Positions 54,564 to 63,548 of a stretch of 64,000 nucleotides of DNA are shown piece by piece. Below the pieces are notes generated by a model. It worked only from the letters and a program-made list of their open reading frames with translations. It ran no database searches and had not been told where the DNA came from. This stretch comes from Bacteroidota bacterium (GTDB taxonomy: Bacteria > Bacteroidota > Ignavibacteria > Tepidaquicellales > Tepidaquicellaceae). The stretch is from positions 1-64,000 of the forward strand of contig JAFDZO010000025.1 of the NCBI GenBank assembly GCA_018266845.1, read 5' to 3'. Every line of letters starts with the position of its first letter. Within the stretch, counting starts at the first letter, position 1. The translations under genes and the position numbers were made by a program.

Positions 54564-55775
54564 ATGAAAAAATTACTTTTTCTTCTCATTTTAATTTTTA
54601 CTTTTCAAAGTTCATTTTCGCAAACACAGCAGGTAAAAATCGGCGCTTTGCTTTCGCTTACAGGCGAATGGTCTTCACTCGGCATTACCAGTAAAACTGC
54701 GCTTGAAATTGCCTCAAAAGAAATCAATGAATACTATAAATCAGCCGGCATTAATAAAGAGATAATTTTTGAAATTGAAGATACTAAGCTGAATCCTGAA
54801 ACCGCTTTGGAGAAATTAAAAATATTATCTTCAAAAGGAATTAATATTGTAATCGGTCCGCAATCGAGTGCAGAAGTTTCAAGCGTAAAAAACTTTGCAG
54901 ATGAAAACGGAATCTTGATATTAAGCATGGGAAGCACGGCAAGTTCTCTCTCAATTGCCGGAGATAATATTTTCAGACTATGCCCCGATGATTATCAGGA
55001 AGCGAGAGCAATTACAGCATTGATGCAGGATGACGGAATAAAAGCAATCGTGCCAATATATAGGGAAGATTTAGGAAATGAAAACTTATTTCAATCGGTA
55101 AGAAAAACTTTTGAAAGTGATAATGGAACGGTATCGGAAGCAATAACATATTCATCTGCAACAAAAGATTTTTCAACAATAATTGAAAAGCTAAAGTCAA
55201 CCATTAAGAATCTGAATCAAAAATATCCCTCTAAAAGCATAGGAATTTTTCTCGCAGGCTTTGATGAGAATAGAGACCTTTTTGGTCAAATCAAATCTTC
55301 AGACGAACTTAATGTAAATAAATGGTATGGAAGCGATGGGGCAGCTTTAAGCAGTGTAATTCTAAACGATAACACCGCGTCTGAGTTTGCCCAGAAAGTA
55401 ACTTATCCCTGCCCTATATTCGGGCTGGATTCAAAGGCTTCTGAAAAATGGCTTCCGCTTCAGTCTGCTATAAAAAATAAATCCGGCATAAATGCAGATG
55501 CGTTTACAATGTGCGCATACGACGGAGCATGGATTTGCGCAATGGCTTCACTGATATGCGGCGATACAAAAGATATTGCTGTTATCAAAACCTGCATATC
55601 AAAAATTTCCGAATCTTATTACGGGGCAACAGGATGGTGCATACTAAATTCTGCAGGAGACAGAAAGTACGGAAGCTTTGATTATTGGATTGTTAAAAAA
55701 GATATTGACGGGAAGTACGGCTGGAGCAAGCTTGAGGTATTCGATGCTGTTACAGGAAAGATTGTCGGCAATTAA
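54564..55775 (+). CDS. Periplasmic binding protein, amino-acid (LIV) type
   Basis: 403 residues. Signal peptide MKKLLFLLILIFTFQSSFSQ. Two-lobed type I periplasmic binding fold: KIGALLSLTGEWSSLGITSKTALEIA at the N-terminus, INIVIGPQSSAEVSSVKNFADENGILILSMGSTASS and the GDNIFRLCPDD segment are typical of LivJ-like proteins. Ligand unknown. No ABC permease or ATPase is adjacent, so it may serve a distant transporter or a receptor. It could also be a sensory protein. Confidence 0.85.
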   Translation: MKKLLFLLILIFTFQSSFSQTQQVKIGALLSLTGEWSSLGITSKTALEIASKEINEYYKSAGINKEIIFEIEDTKLNPETALEKLKILSSKGINIVIGPQSSAEVSSVKNFADENGILILSMGSTASSLSIAGDNIFRLCPDDYQEARAITALMQDDGIKAIVPIYREDLGNENLFQSVRKTFESDNGTVSEAITYSSATKDFSTIIEKLKSTIKNLNQKYPSKSIGIFLAGFDENRDLFGQIKSSDELNVNKWYGSDGAALSSVILNDNTASEFAQKVTYPCPIFGLDSKASEKWLPLQSAIKNKSGINADAFTMCAYDGAWICAMASLICGDTKDIAVIKTCISKISESYYGATGWCILNSAGDRKYGSFDYWIVKKDIDGKYGWSKLEVFDAVTGKIVGN

Positions 55776-55860
55776 TTCGTTTAAGGAAAAAATTCTCTTT
55801 CAAAAAGAGAAAAAAACTCTGCATTGAAAATAAAAAAATTCCTTTTTCTCCTATGAAAAA

Positions 55861-55892
55861 TTTGTTTATATAAAATGTATTCGTTATTTTTG
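55861..55892 (+). promoter_or_regulatory. Bacteroidota-type promoter for the SWIB protein gene
   Basis: TTTG at 55861-55864, exactly 20-bp spacer, then TATTTTTG at 55885-55892, full match to TTTG / TAnnTTTG. The ATG at 55928 is 35 bp further on. Confidence 0.65.
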
Positions 55893-55927
55893 TATATACC
55901 TTTTATTAAATTAACGTAAACAAATTA

Positions 55928-56353
55928 ATGGCAAAATCTACTGCTAAAAAAACTGCTAAAAAACCGGCAGCAAAAAAAGTTGTAAAAAAAGCAGCTCCTA
56001 AAAAAGCAGCTCCTAAGAAAAAAGTTGTAAAGAAAGCTGCAGCAAAAAAAGTTGTAAAAAAAGCAGCTCCTAAGAAAAAAGTTGTAAAAGCAAAGAGCAA
56101 AAGAAAACCTAATGCTCAATTTATGAAACCAATGAACATTGGCGCAGCATTACAGCCAATCGTTGGATCTAAGCCGCTTCCAAGAACAGAAATAACAAAA
56201 AAACTCTGGGCTTACATAAAGAAAAACAATCTTCAAAACCCGTCAAAGAAAACAGAAATTCTCGCTGACGAAAAATTGAAGGCTGTATTCGGCGGAAAGA
56301 AAGCTGTTGATATGTTCCAAATGACAAAATTAGTAAACGGTCATTTGTCATAA
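55928..56353 (+). CDS. SWIB/MDM2 domain protein with histone H1-like lysine-rich tail
   Basis: 141 residues. Residues 2-62 are Lys/Ala/Val repeats (AKKTAKKPAAKKVVKKAAPKK and similar), a histone H1-like DNA-binding tail. Residues 65-141 form a SWIB domain (LPRTEITKKLWAYIKKNNLQNP, LKAVFGGKKAVDMFQMTKLV). Probably a nucleoid-associated protein. Own promoter and a terminator 24 nt after the stop, so monocistronic. The antisense frames over the repeat are shadows. Confidence 0.9.
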   Translation: MAKSTAKKTAKKPAAKKVVKKAAPKKAAPKKKVVKKAAAKKVVKKAAPKKKVVKAKSKRKPNAQFMKPMNIGAALQPIVGSKPLPRTEITKKLWAYIKKNNLQNPSKKTEILADEKLKAVFGGKKAVDMFQMTKLVNGHLS

Positions 56354-56376
56354 TCTTAGTACATAATATTTAATCC

Positions 56377-56406
56377 AAAAAGCCCTGAATATTTTCAGGG
56401 CTTTTT
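56377..56406. terminator. Intrinsic terminator between SWIB gene and gpsA
   Basis: AAAAAGCCCTGAA (56377-56389), tetraloop TATT, TTCAGGGCTTTTT (56394-56406). T runs on both sides allow use on either strand; the two genes converge here. Confidence 0.9.
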
Positions 56407-56413
56407 TGTTTTA

Positions 56414-57412
56414 TTACTCTTGTTTTAATGAACGAAGCATTAATTTTTTGGTTGAGGAAATCGGATTGTGATTTTTGAAAAGAATGTTAAATACCTCGCT
56501 GATTATAGGTGATTCAAGCTTTAACTTTTTTGAAAGCTGATATGCAGATTTGGAAGTTGCAACACCTTCGGCAACCATTTTCATTTCATGTAAAATTGTT
56601 TTGAGTTTTTTCCCCTGCCCTAACTGAAAGCCCACCGATCTGTTTCTCGAGTGAAGCGACCCGCAGGTAACAACTAAATCTCCAAGCCCTGAAAGCCCGT
56701 AGAATGTTTCCCGCTTCGCGCCTAATTTGACTCCCATCTTTGTAATTTCATTTAATCCTCTCGTAATAATTGCAGCCTTTGTGTTATCACCGAAACCAGC
56801 ACCGTCAGAGATGCCTGCTGCAATAGCAATAACATTCTTCAAAGCTCCGCCGACTTCAGTTCCAATCAAATCATTTGATGTATAGCATCTGAAATATTCA
56901 TTGGAAAAAACTCTCTGAATACTTCTTGCCACTTTCTCGCTTTCACATGCGGCTACAACTGCGGTGGGAATCTTCCTTGAAACCTCCTCAGCATGCGAGG
57001 GTCCAGAAAGGGCTACAAGGTTATTTCTATCGAGTGATTTGAAAACATCAAGCAAAATATCAGATACGAGCAGCAAGGAATTATTTTCTATGCCCTTGGA
57101 AACACTTACAACAACTTTATTTTCTATATCAATATCTTTGACAGGTTCAAATACCGAACGTATGAATTGAGTTGGGGTTGAAACAACCAGCAATTCGGAT
57201 TTTAGAATCGCATCGGAAAGGTCATTTGTAATTTTTATGGATTTCGGAATCTTTACTCCCGGAAGATAATAGAAATTCTCCCTGAGATTCATCAAAGTTT
57301 CATAATAAACAGGATTAAATTCCCAAAGAGTAACATTATATTTATTATGGCTAAGCAAAATTGCAAGAGTTGTTCCCCATCCCCCTGCGCCTAAAACGGA
57401 AATATTTTTCAA
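56414..57412 (-). CDS. gpsA: Glycerol-3-phosphate dehydrogenase [NAD(P)+]
   Basis: 332 residues. Makes sn-glycerol 3-phosphate for phospholipids. Rossmann motif GAGGWGTTLAILL at residues 7-19, VSVSKGIE, ALSGPSHAEEV and the catalytic-lysine region VGGALKNVIAIAAG. C-terminal GAKRETFYGLSGLGDLVVTC is conserved. It lies 99 bp downstream of plsY on the same strand, the next enzyme of the pathway. Confidence 0.95.
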   Translation of the reverse strand: MKNISVLGAGGWGTTLAILLSHNKYNVTLWEFNPVYYETLMNLRENFYYLPGVKIPKSIKITNDLSDAILKSELLVVSTPTQFIRSVFEPVKDIDIENKVVVSVSKGIENNSLLLVSDILLDVFKSLDRNNLVALSGPSHAEEVSRKIPTAVVAACESEKVARSIQRVFSNEYFRCYTSNDLIGTEVGGALKNVIAIAAGISDGAGFGDNTKAAIITRGLNEITKMGVKLGAKRETFYGLSGLGDLVVTCGSLHSRNRSVGFQLGQGKKLKTILHEMKMVAEGVATSKSAYQLSKKLKLESPIISEVFNILFKNHNPISSTKKLMLRSLKQE

Positions 57413-57511
57413 TAGAAAAAATTTTTTAGGAAAATAAAACTAATTGAAATAAATATAAATGAAGATAGAAAGAAAAGTTTTCTGCCCCTTAAATGCTGCG
57501 AGGCGGATAAA

Positions 57512-58210
57512 TTATGATTTGCCTAAAGGGGCTTTTATTTTAAAAATTCGGATAAGCCAGAGCTTATCGAACCTGTTTTCATTTCCGTATAAAAGTCTTT
57601 TGATATTTTCCCGGTGATTATAAATTAAGAGCACCGATATGCCTATACAGAAAAATATTAGTGTTTTGTATCCGTAAATATTGACATCAAAAACATTTTG
57701 CCTGATAAACATTGAAGTCGGTAAAACAAACGAAGCAATCACCGAACCTAACGAAACATAACCGGATGATAAAAGTATTACAATAAAAAACCCGACACTG
57801 ATAGATACATCAATAGGCGCTAAGGAAATCAGCATTCCTAAAGCCGTATTTATGCCTTTGCCCCCTTTAAATTTTACAAACACAGAAAACGTATGACCAA
57901 GCACGGCAGAAACTCCGGCAATAATTTTTAAAACTGTAATATCCTCAAACGGAGTCCGGTTCTCAAAAGGTAATTTATCATAGAAGAAACTTGAAACGAG
58001 CAGCACAACTATTAAACCTTTTGCAATATCAACAACCTGAACCAATATACCGAGAGGAATGCCAAGCGTTCTAAAAGCATTCGTGGAACCAAGGTTTCCT
58101 GAACCAAATTTTCGTAAATCAATCTTCTTGAATAATTTCCCAACGATAAGCGCTGTCGGAAAAGAACCGATAAGGTAACTGACAAGTATTAGGGATATGA
58201 TGTTAAGCAT
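57512..58210 (-). CDS. plsY: Acyl-phosphate glycerol-3-phosphate acyltransferase
   Basis: 232 residues from the ATG at 58210 (the longer frame starts at TTG 58237). Integral membrane enzyme that acylates the sn-1 position of glycerol 3-phosphate using acyl phosphate. Family motifs are GSGNLGSTNAFRTLG at about residues 38-52 and GGKGINTALG. About seven membrane segments. Feeds from the GpsA product in the same unit. Confidence 0.93.
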   Translation of the reverse strand: MLNIISLILVSYLIGSFPTALIVGKLFKKIDLRKFGSGNLGSTNAFRTLGIPLGILVQVVDIAKGLIVVLLVSSFFYDKLPFENRTPFEDITVLKIIAGVSAVLGHTFSVFVKFKGGKGINTALGMLISLAPIDVSISVGFFIVILLSSGYVSLGSVIASFVLPTSMFIRQNVFDVNIYGYKTLIFFCIGISVLLIYNHRENIKRLLYGNENRFDKLWLIRIFKIKAPLGKS

Positions 58211-58305
58211 ATTTTTTAAAGTTATTGCAACACTCAAACAAAATCAATTCAAAGCAAAATACTATTGAGTTATTATAAAATCAATTCGTGAGAAATAAAA
58301 AAATA

Positions 58306-58340
58306 TTAACAAAACAAAACGGCGCTATTCAGCGCCGTTT
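58306..58340 (-). terminator. Intrinsic terminator after the Gld-like operon
   Basis: AAACGGCGCT/AGCGCCGTTT stem (58317-58340) with an ATTC loop. On the minus strand it is followed by a T-rich tail (TTTTGTTTTG). Ends the GldAFG-DUF4340 unit. Confidence 0.85.
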
Positions 58341-58361
58341 CGTTAAAGAAAAGAAAAATTA

Positions 58362-59282
58362 CTATTTTCCTAAGAATTCTTTCTTAGGTTTCAATATCAT
58401 TTTAGCAAGATTTTCATCAAACTTAAACACCTGCTTATTGCCTGAAACACGCATTAAATAATAAACAGGCTCTGCGTTAACTTTTAGCAAATCAAACTCA
58501 TACGGCTTATCAGCATCAACTTTGATAACGGATGTAAATTTCTTCACTGTATCTAAAGGCGCGCTGCTGAATCCTTGTGTGTTCATATTTTGAAGCAGAT
58601 TTAGGTACCCTTCCATTGTAGAAAACTGAATAGAATCTTTTCCTATAAAAAACATGTTAGCAGTATCCTTTGTAATCTTAAATGTTTCATCTGGATAGCT
58701 AAAGTCAATTGATTTAACCGAGCCTGAGGGTATAGAGGCAATTAACTTATCTCTCCAATCGTCTATATTATCTTTCACAAAATTCATTCTAAGAAAATTC
58801 TCAGCCAGATATATAGTGTTTTTATCAGGTCTTTTGATAAAAGTTTGAGAAGGACCTTGACCTGCATTCCCTACGACAATTACACCTTTCTGAACACCTT
58901 TTTCAAATACAGTAATGGTTGTTTTATTTGTATCGTTAAAACCATATGTATCGGCTTTTGAAGGGTTGCTTGATACTACTGAAGAAAGAGTAAAGTTTTT
59001 CAAATCTCCAACTGCAGGAGGGACAAATGTTGCGTTAACAAGGTAATCAACAGGTTCTGTTTGTCTCCATGCACCTGCAATTTTTTGCAATACGACCTTA
59101 CCGTTTTTTCTTACAATTTCAATTTTATCTACATTCGCAGAGTCAACTGTGAAAAACTCCTTGTCTTTCGGAGGAGTTTTTTCGGTTTCGGTTTTTGGTC
59201 CTCTATCAGTCGTTAAAAAATATGCAGCTATAATTAGAACAATTAAAACCGCTACGAGAATATATGTTTTATTTTTATTCAT
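58362..59282 (-). CDS. DUF4340 protein, single N-terminal membrane helix
   Basis: 306 residues. N-terminal membrane anchor (YILVAVLIVLIIAAYFLTT, about 6-24), then an exported domain of the DUF4340 family (FFTVDSANVDKIEIVRKNGKVVLQKIAGAWRQTEPV). It lies 29 nt after the GldG-like gene in the same minus-strand unit. DUF4340 proteins often accompany GldG-like ABC components and probably work with them; function not defined. Confidence 0.85.
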   Translation of the reverse strand: MNKNKTYILVAVLIVLIIAAYFLTTDRGPKTETEKTPPKDKEFFTVDSANVDKIEIVRKNGKVVLQKIAGAWRQTEPVDYLVNATFVPPAVGDLKNFTLSSVVSSNPSKADTYGFNDTNKTTITVFEKGVQKGVIVVGNAGQGPSQTFIKRPDKNTIYLAENFLRMNFVKDNIDDWRDKLIASIPSGSVKSIDFSYPDETFKITKDTANMFFIGKDSIQFSTMEGYLNLLQNMNTQGFSSAPLDTVKKFTSVIKVDADKPYEFDLLKVNAEPVYYLMRVSGNKQVFKFDENLAKMILKPKKEFLGK

Positions 59283-59311
59283 AACTTACTTAGAATTTTA
59301 ATTTTAACAGA

Positions 59312-60937
59312 TTATTTAGCTTGCAAGTTTCTCTTTCGGATTCTTCTTTGGTTTAGTTTGTATAAACCGAATAATAAGATTAGAGCCGGAGGCAATATTC
59401 TATTTAGCCAGACGACAAACATCTTTGTGCTGTCGGATTTCTCATCTAAAGGCGATTCAGAAGTTTCCTTGCTTCTGATTTCAGCCAAACCTACGTCGTC
59501 CACCAGATAATCAACCATGTTTACAAAGAAAGTAATGTTATCTGCGGGAGGTCTATTCTCTTCATTTGCAAAATCGCCATCGCCGATAACTACCATTCTT
59601 GATTCCTTTTGAGATTCATTAAACGGCACTACAGTAAATGGAGTTGAACCGGCTGCTGTATCTTTCGGAGGGGTTTTGCCGGCAAAATAACTCTTAAAGC
59701 TGCCTTCAAAAATTGCCCCTACCATTAAATTTTTCATATTAAATAAAGTGTCAGCGGCTTTTTTATCCATAGATTGGAATTGCTCCAAATTAAGGATAAA
59801 GAAGTCTTTCGCCAACCCTGATTTATCTGAAGAAAGCAGAAGCGGTTTTATTTTTACATTCTTACCCGCTGCCACGGAAGTATCTATTGTGCTCGCAAAC
59901 GTTAATGTTACACTCGCAATATTATTAAATGCAGGATTAGTTCTGTTGATATTAGTAATCATCGGGAAGTAAGGATACTTCATAGAAATAGGAATGCCAA
60001 TCTGAGACTGAACCTGAACAGATGAACAATTCAAATCCCTGACTAAATCGCTGCTGATGCGTATCCCGTAGTTAGCAAGAAAATCATCAAGCCCCAGTTT
60101 TGTAACATCTCCAATTACAATCTGCTGCTGGAAATTCGGCACAACCTTATTAATCAGCCATGCTATTCTTCCGCCTCTCATTATGTATTGGTCAAGCATA
60201 AACAATTGTGTTTCCTTAAGCTCAGTCTTAGGGCTGAAAACTATTAATGCCGAAATATCATCCGGCACAGCTTTATTCAAAGAAACGTCAACAGTTTGCA
60301 AATCATACTGGGCAGAAAGTATCTGATTAATCCTATTCATTTTCTTATAATCTGTTTCATCGTTCCCCATTAAAAATCCTATTTTCTTCTTCTTTTCCGT
60401 TGTCATTTTTTTAATCATGGAAGTAATTTCATACTCCAGATTATTCGTAGATTGAACTACCGGAATAATCTCCTGCTTGCCTCCATATAAGAACACTAAT
60501 CCGACATAAATCTTTTTCACTTCCATCTTATTATTATCAGAAACCTGAATCTGAACCGGCTGAATTCCATACTTTTCAGCCTCTTTCTGCAATTCATTAT
60601 TCTGCCCTTCTATTTCAGAACCGCCTGTCGGATTATAAAACTCGTAATTCAAATTACCCTTTGAATACGAGCGATAGTCATTTAATAAATCCTGAATATC
60701 TCTTTTAAGATTATTGTATGGCGGAGGAAGCCCGTCGCTGAAATAGCCCTTTATGACTAATTTATCTTCAAGACCCTTTACAATGTCTTTACTGATTGGG
60801 GAGAGTGTATATGATTTATTTTTTGATAAATCCACTCTGGTAAATACTCTTGTGCTGATTATATTAACTACAATTATTATCGCAATAATAACCGATATTG
60901 TAAGTATTGCTTGTTTTTTTGAACTATTTTTATTCAT
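59312..60937 (-). CDS. GldG-like ABC transporter auxiliary protein
   Basis: 541 residues. One N-terminal membrane helix (LTISVIIAIIIVVNIISTRV), a large periplasmic region (VDLSKNKSYTLSPISKDIVKGLEDKLVIKGYFS near the start, ALIVFSPKTEL and GGRIAWLINKV later) of the GldG/ABC_transp_aux type, and one C-terminal helix (ILPPALILLFGLYKL). In Flavobacterium GldG works with GldA and GldF in gliding; here the role is inferred. Second-last gene of the four-gene unit. Confidence 0.88.
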   Translation of the reverse strand: MNKNSSKKQAILTISVIIAIIIVVNIISTRVFTRVDLSKNKSYTLSPISKDIVKGLEDKLVIKGYFSDGLPPPYNNLKRDIQDLLNDYRSYSKGNLNYEFYNPTGGSEIEGQNNELQKEAEKYGIQPVQIQVSDNNKMEVKKIYVGLVFLYGGKQEIIPVVQSTNNLEYEITSMIKKMTTEKKKKIGFLMGNDETDYKKMNRINQILSAQYDLQTVDVSLNKAVPDDISALIVFSPKTELKETQLFMLDQYIMRGGRIAWLINKVVPNFQQQIVIGDVTKLGLDDFLANYGIRISSDLVRDLNCSSVQVQSQIGIPISMKYPYFPMITNINRTNPAFNNIASVTLTFASTIDTSVAAGKNVKIKPLLLSSDKSGLAKDFFILNLEQFQSMDKKAADTLFNMKNLMVGAIFEGSFKSYFAGKTPPKDTAAGSTPFTVVPFNESQKESRMVVIGDGDFANEENRPPADNITFFVNMVDYLVDDVGLAEIRSKETSESPLDEKSDSTKMFVVWLNRILPPALILLFGLYKLNQRRIRKRNLQAK

Positions 60938-60982
60938 AGAATTAAAACTCAGATATTTTCAAATGCTTTTAAATTAAAATGA

Positions 60983-61690
60983 CTACCATTTTCTGCTTTC
61001 AAGCGAAGTTCTTGCCAAAAGAAGAAAAATAAGGATACCGCTTAAATAGTAAACAATATTTCTGGAATCTATAACTCCTCTTGCAATGTTATTGAAATGA
61101 TAGCTGATGCTGATGTATTCAAATATTGAAGCAAAATTATGAGAAATTAAACCCAGGAAAAAACCAAGGAAATATAGGAATCCTATTATCACAGCGCTTA
61201 ACAGCATTGCTATAATCTGATATTCCGTTACAGATGAAGCCCAAACTCCAATCGCAACATAAACAGCCGACATAAGTAAAAGCCCGATATACGAGCCTAT
61301 AAGCGCGCCGGCATCGAGGCTTCCAATGCTTACTAAAGTAATAACATAAATAAGGGTAGGAAGCAAAATAAAGCACACCATAACAAGCGCTCCAAAAAAT
61401 TTGCCTAAGATAATTTCCATATCTGTAACCGGCTTTGTAAGAAGAAGCTCAATGGTACCGCTCTTTTTCTCATCTGCAATTGTTCTCATTGTAATTGCAG
61501 GAATGAAGATAATAAAAAGCATTGGCGCCCATTGAAAAACATTTCGCATTGTTGCTACGTTTTCAAAAAATAAAGGCGAAGTAAAAAAATAACCTAAAAC
61601 CCCAAGAAAAAGAATTCCGACTATATAAGCCACTACAGAGTTGAAATACCCTGCTACTTCCTTTTTCAAAATTGTTAGTATATTTTGCAT
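60983..61690 (-). CDS. ABC-2 type permease (GldF-like)
   Basis: 235 residues, six membrane segments, with the family pattern DEKKSGTIELLLTKPVTDMEIILGKFFGAL between helices two and three. The layout with an ATPase upstream and GldG-like protein downstream fits GldF. Substrate unknown; gliding or surface assembly is inferred by homology. Confidence 0.86.
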   Translation of the reverse strand: MQNILTILKKEVAGYFNSVVAYIVGILFLGVLGYFFTSPLFFENVATMRNVFQWAPMLFIIFIPAITMRTIADEKKSGTIELLLTKPVTDMEIILGKFFGALVMVCFILLPTLIYVITLVSIGSLDAGALIGSYIGLLLMSAVYVAIGVWASSVTEYQIIAMLLSAVIIGFLYFLGFFLGLISHNFASIFEYISISYHFNNIARGVIDSRNIVYYLSGILIFLLLARTSLESRKW

Positions 61691-61723
61691 TTTAATAACT
61701 TTTTTCTTTCAATAATTTTTTAA

Positions 61724-62671
61724 TCAATTTTTACTGGTAAGCTCTCTGAATATATCTTCAAGAGACATTACTTCCTGATTTAGCCCTAATGTAACCAGCC
61801 CGAGCTTGCCGGCAGCTTTCGCAATATCCTCAGCAATATCGTCGGTGCTTGAGCTAAGCACATCGAATGAATAGCTTTTTTCATCCTCAGCTGTAACGCT
61901 TACGCGCTCTACTCCCCTAATTCGCTTGAGTTCTTCTATAATAGCATTCTTTGAAATAGACGGGTTTAGCTTGAACTTGACATTAATTACAGTTTCGCCC
62001 TTAAATTTCTGTTGTAAATCTTCGGGAGTTCCATCTGCAACAATTTCTCCTTTGTTAATTATAAGCACTCTATCGCAGACAGCCTGAACTTCCTGCATAA
62101 TGTGAGTAGAAAGAATCAGTGTTTTCTCTTTTCCCAGATTTTTAATCAGCTTTCTAATTTCTAAAATCTGATTTGGGTCTAAACCTGATGTCGGTTCATC
62201 AAGAATCAGAACTTGCGGGTCATGTATCATCGCCTGTGCAAGCCCCACTCTCTGCTTAAAACCTTTTGAAAGTTCGCTAATATCTTTATGCTGAACTTCT
62301 TTTAATCCGCATTTATCCACTACCTTTTTGATAGCATCTTTCATCTCTGATTTCTGAACTCCCTCAAGCTCAGCGGCATAAGCGAGGTAATCAATAACGT
62401 TCATATCGAGATAGAGGGGATTTGATTCCGGCAAATAGCCGATTTTCTTTCTAACGCTAAGAGAATCTTCCTGATTATCAATACCTTCGACCCAGATTTT
62501 TCCGTCATTTGGAGTAAGGTAAGTTGTAATCATTTTCATTGTAGTTGATTTTCCGGCTCCGTTAGGACCTAAAAATCCTACAACCTGACCTGAATGAATT
62601 TCAAACGATATATTGTTTACGGCAGCTTGTTCGCCGTAGAACTTTGATAGGTTTTCTACTTTAATCGACAT
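61724..62671 (-). CDS. ABC transporter ATP-binding protein (GldA-like)
   Basis: 315 residues from ATG 62671; the longer frame from 62725 adds a poorly supported stretch. Walker A GPNGAGKS, Q-loop GYLPE, signature LSKGFKQRVG and Walker B VLILDEPTSGLDPNQ, followed by STHIMQEV (H-loop). A C-terminal extension of about 90 residues is also found in GldA. First gene of the GldA-GldF-GldG-DUF4340 unit. Confidence 0.92.
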   Translation of the reverse strand: MSIKVENLSKFYGEQAAVNNISFEIHSGQVVGFLGPNGAGKSTTMKMITTYLTPNDGKIWVEGIDNQEDSLSVRKKIGYLPESNPLYLDMNVIDYLAYAAELEGVQKSEMKDAIKKVVDKCGLKEVQHKDISELSKGFKQRVGLAQAMIHDPQVLILDEPTSGLDPNQILEIRKLIKNLGKEKTLILSTHIMQEVQAVCDRVLIINKGEIVADGTPEDLQQKFKGETVINVKFKLNPSISKNAIIEELKRIRGVERVSVTAEDEKSYSFDVLSSSTDDIAEDIAKAAGKLGLVTLGLNQEVMSLEDIFRELTSKN

Positions 62672-62822
62672 AGTTTTTGAAATTATACAAACAATAAAAT
62701 TAAAAGTAAAACAATTGATTTTCAAACCACTTAATTGGTATAAAGTTTATTGATTTACAATTCAATTTGAAAGAAAATATTATTAATTTCGTAATAAACA
62801 ATTTATAAATTAAAATACCCCA

Positions 62823-63263
62823 ATGAAGAAAGCATTTTTATGTATTATTTTTTGTTTTGTATCCAAATTGGCGTTTTGCCAAAATGATATAGAATATAAG
62901 GAAGCAATGACAAGATATATGAAGGCTACTAATGCTCTTGGAAATTTTAAAATGACCTTAGATAAGCTGTTTGCATTTTTTGAAAAGGCAAATTACAAAA
63001 TTTCAAAACGGTCTATGGAATTACTAAAGGATGAAATTTCTAACTTAACTATAGACGACCTTACTGAATTCTATACGGATATTTACATTTACACTTTTTC
63101 GGCTGAAGAGCTAAACAAACTAAGTGATTTTTATGAAACTCCATTAGGCATAAAGTATATTGCTAGTTTACCATATATTATGGAAGGAAATGATAAGGCA
63201 AAATTGAAACTTGTTTCTAAAATTATTGAAAGGATGAAAGCGAAATTGGAAGATGATTATTGA
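62823..63263 (+). CDS. Secreted DUF2059-like protein
   Basis: 146 residues. Signal peptide MKKAFLCIIFCFVSKLAFC. The mature part ends with YTFSAEELNKLSDFYETPLGIKYIASLP, a segment typical of DUF2059. Family function unknown. Starts 151 nt after the GldA-like gene, divergent. Confidence 0.75.
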   Translation: MKKAFLCIIFCFVSKLAFCQNDIEYKEAMTRYMKATNALGNFKMTLDKLFAFFEKANYKISKRSMELLKDEISNLTIDDLTEFYTDIYIYTFSAEELNKLSDFYETPLGIKYIASLPYIMEGNDKAKLKLVSKIIERMKAKLEDDY

Positions 63264-63375
63264 CTATTGAAAAAATTTGGGTTTAACTCTTAATCAGAAA
63301 ACTGATAATGATTATCCCATACTTTTAGCAAAATTTAAGAATTGAATACAAAAGTTAATTTTCAGATATTGCAGT

Positions 63376-63448
63376 GCGTCCTTAGCTCAGTTGGTAGAGC
63401 AAATGACTCTTAATCATTAGGTCGGGGGTTCGAATCCCCCAGGACGCA
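63376..63448 (+). tRNA. tRNA-Lys (anticodon CTT)
   Basis: 73 nt. Acceptor GCGTCCT/AGGACGC, D-arm AGCTCAGTTGGTAGAGC, anticodon loop CTCTTAA (anticodon CTT), T arm GGTTCGAAT. Discriminator A, CCA not encoded. Reads AAG. Confidence 0.97.
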
Positions 63449-63470
63449 CTGAGTTAACTCACAAATAATA

Positions 63471-63506
63471 AAGGCAGTTAGAAGAAATTCTAACTGCCTT
63501 TTGTTT
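63471..63506 (+). terminator. Intrinsic terminator after tRNA-Lys
   Basis: 13-bp perfect stem AAGGCAGTTAGAA (63471-63483) with TTCTAACTGCCTT (63488-63500), loop GAAA, then T-rich sequence. Confidence 0.92.
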
Positions 63507-63548
63507 TTTAAAATTTGAATTGCCGGAAAAGAAAGCAATACCTCTTAC

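Noticed and set aside
55793-55811. Hairpin TTCTCTTT/AAAGAGAA after the binding protein gene
   Set aside because: The T run is on the wrong side for the plus-strand gene; no minus-strand gene ends here.
55906-56119. Two antisense frames rich in Phe, Ala and Thr over the SWIB gene
   Set aside because: They are the complement of the lysine-alanine repeats and have no support of their own.
57484-57542. GCCCCTT/AAGGGGC pairing near the end of plsY
   Set aside because: The loop is about 45 nt and part lies in coding sequence; not a convincing terminator.
60447-60460. GTAGATTGAACTAC, similar to the shared palindrome
   Set aside because: Lies inside the GldG-like coding sequence and encodes conserved residues; probably chance.
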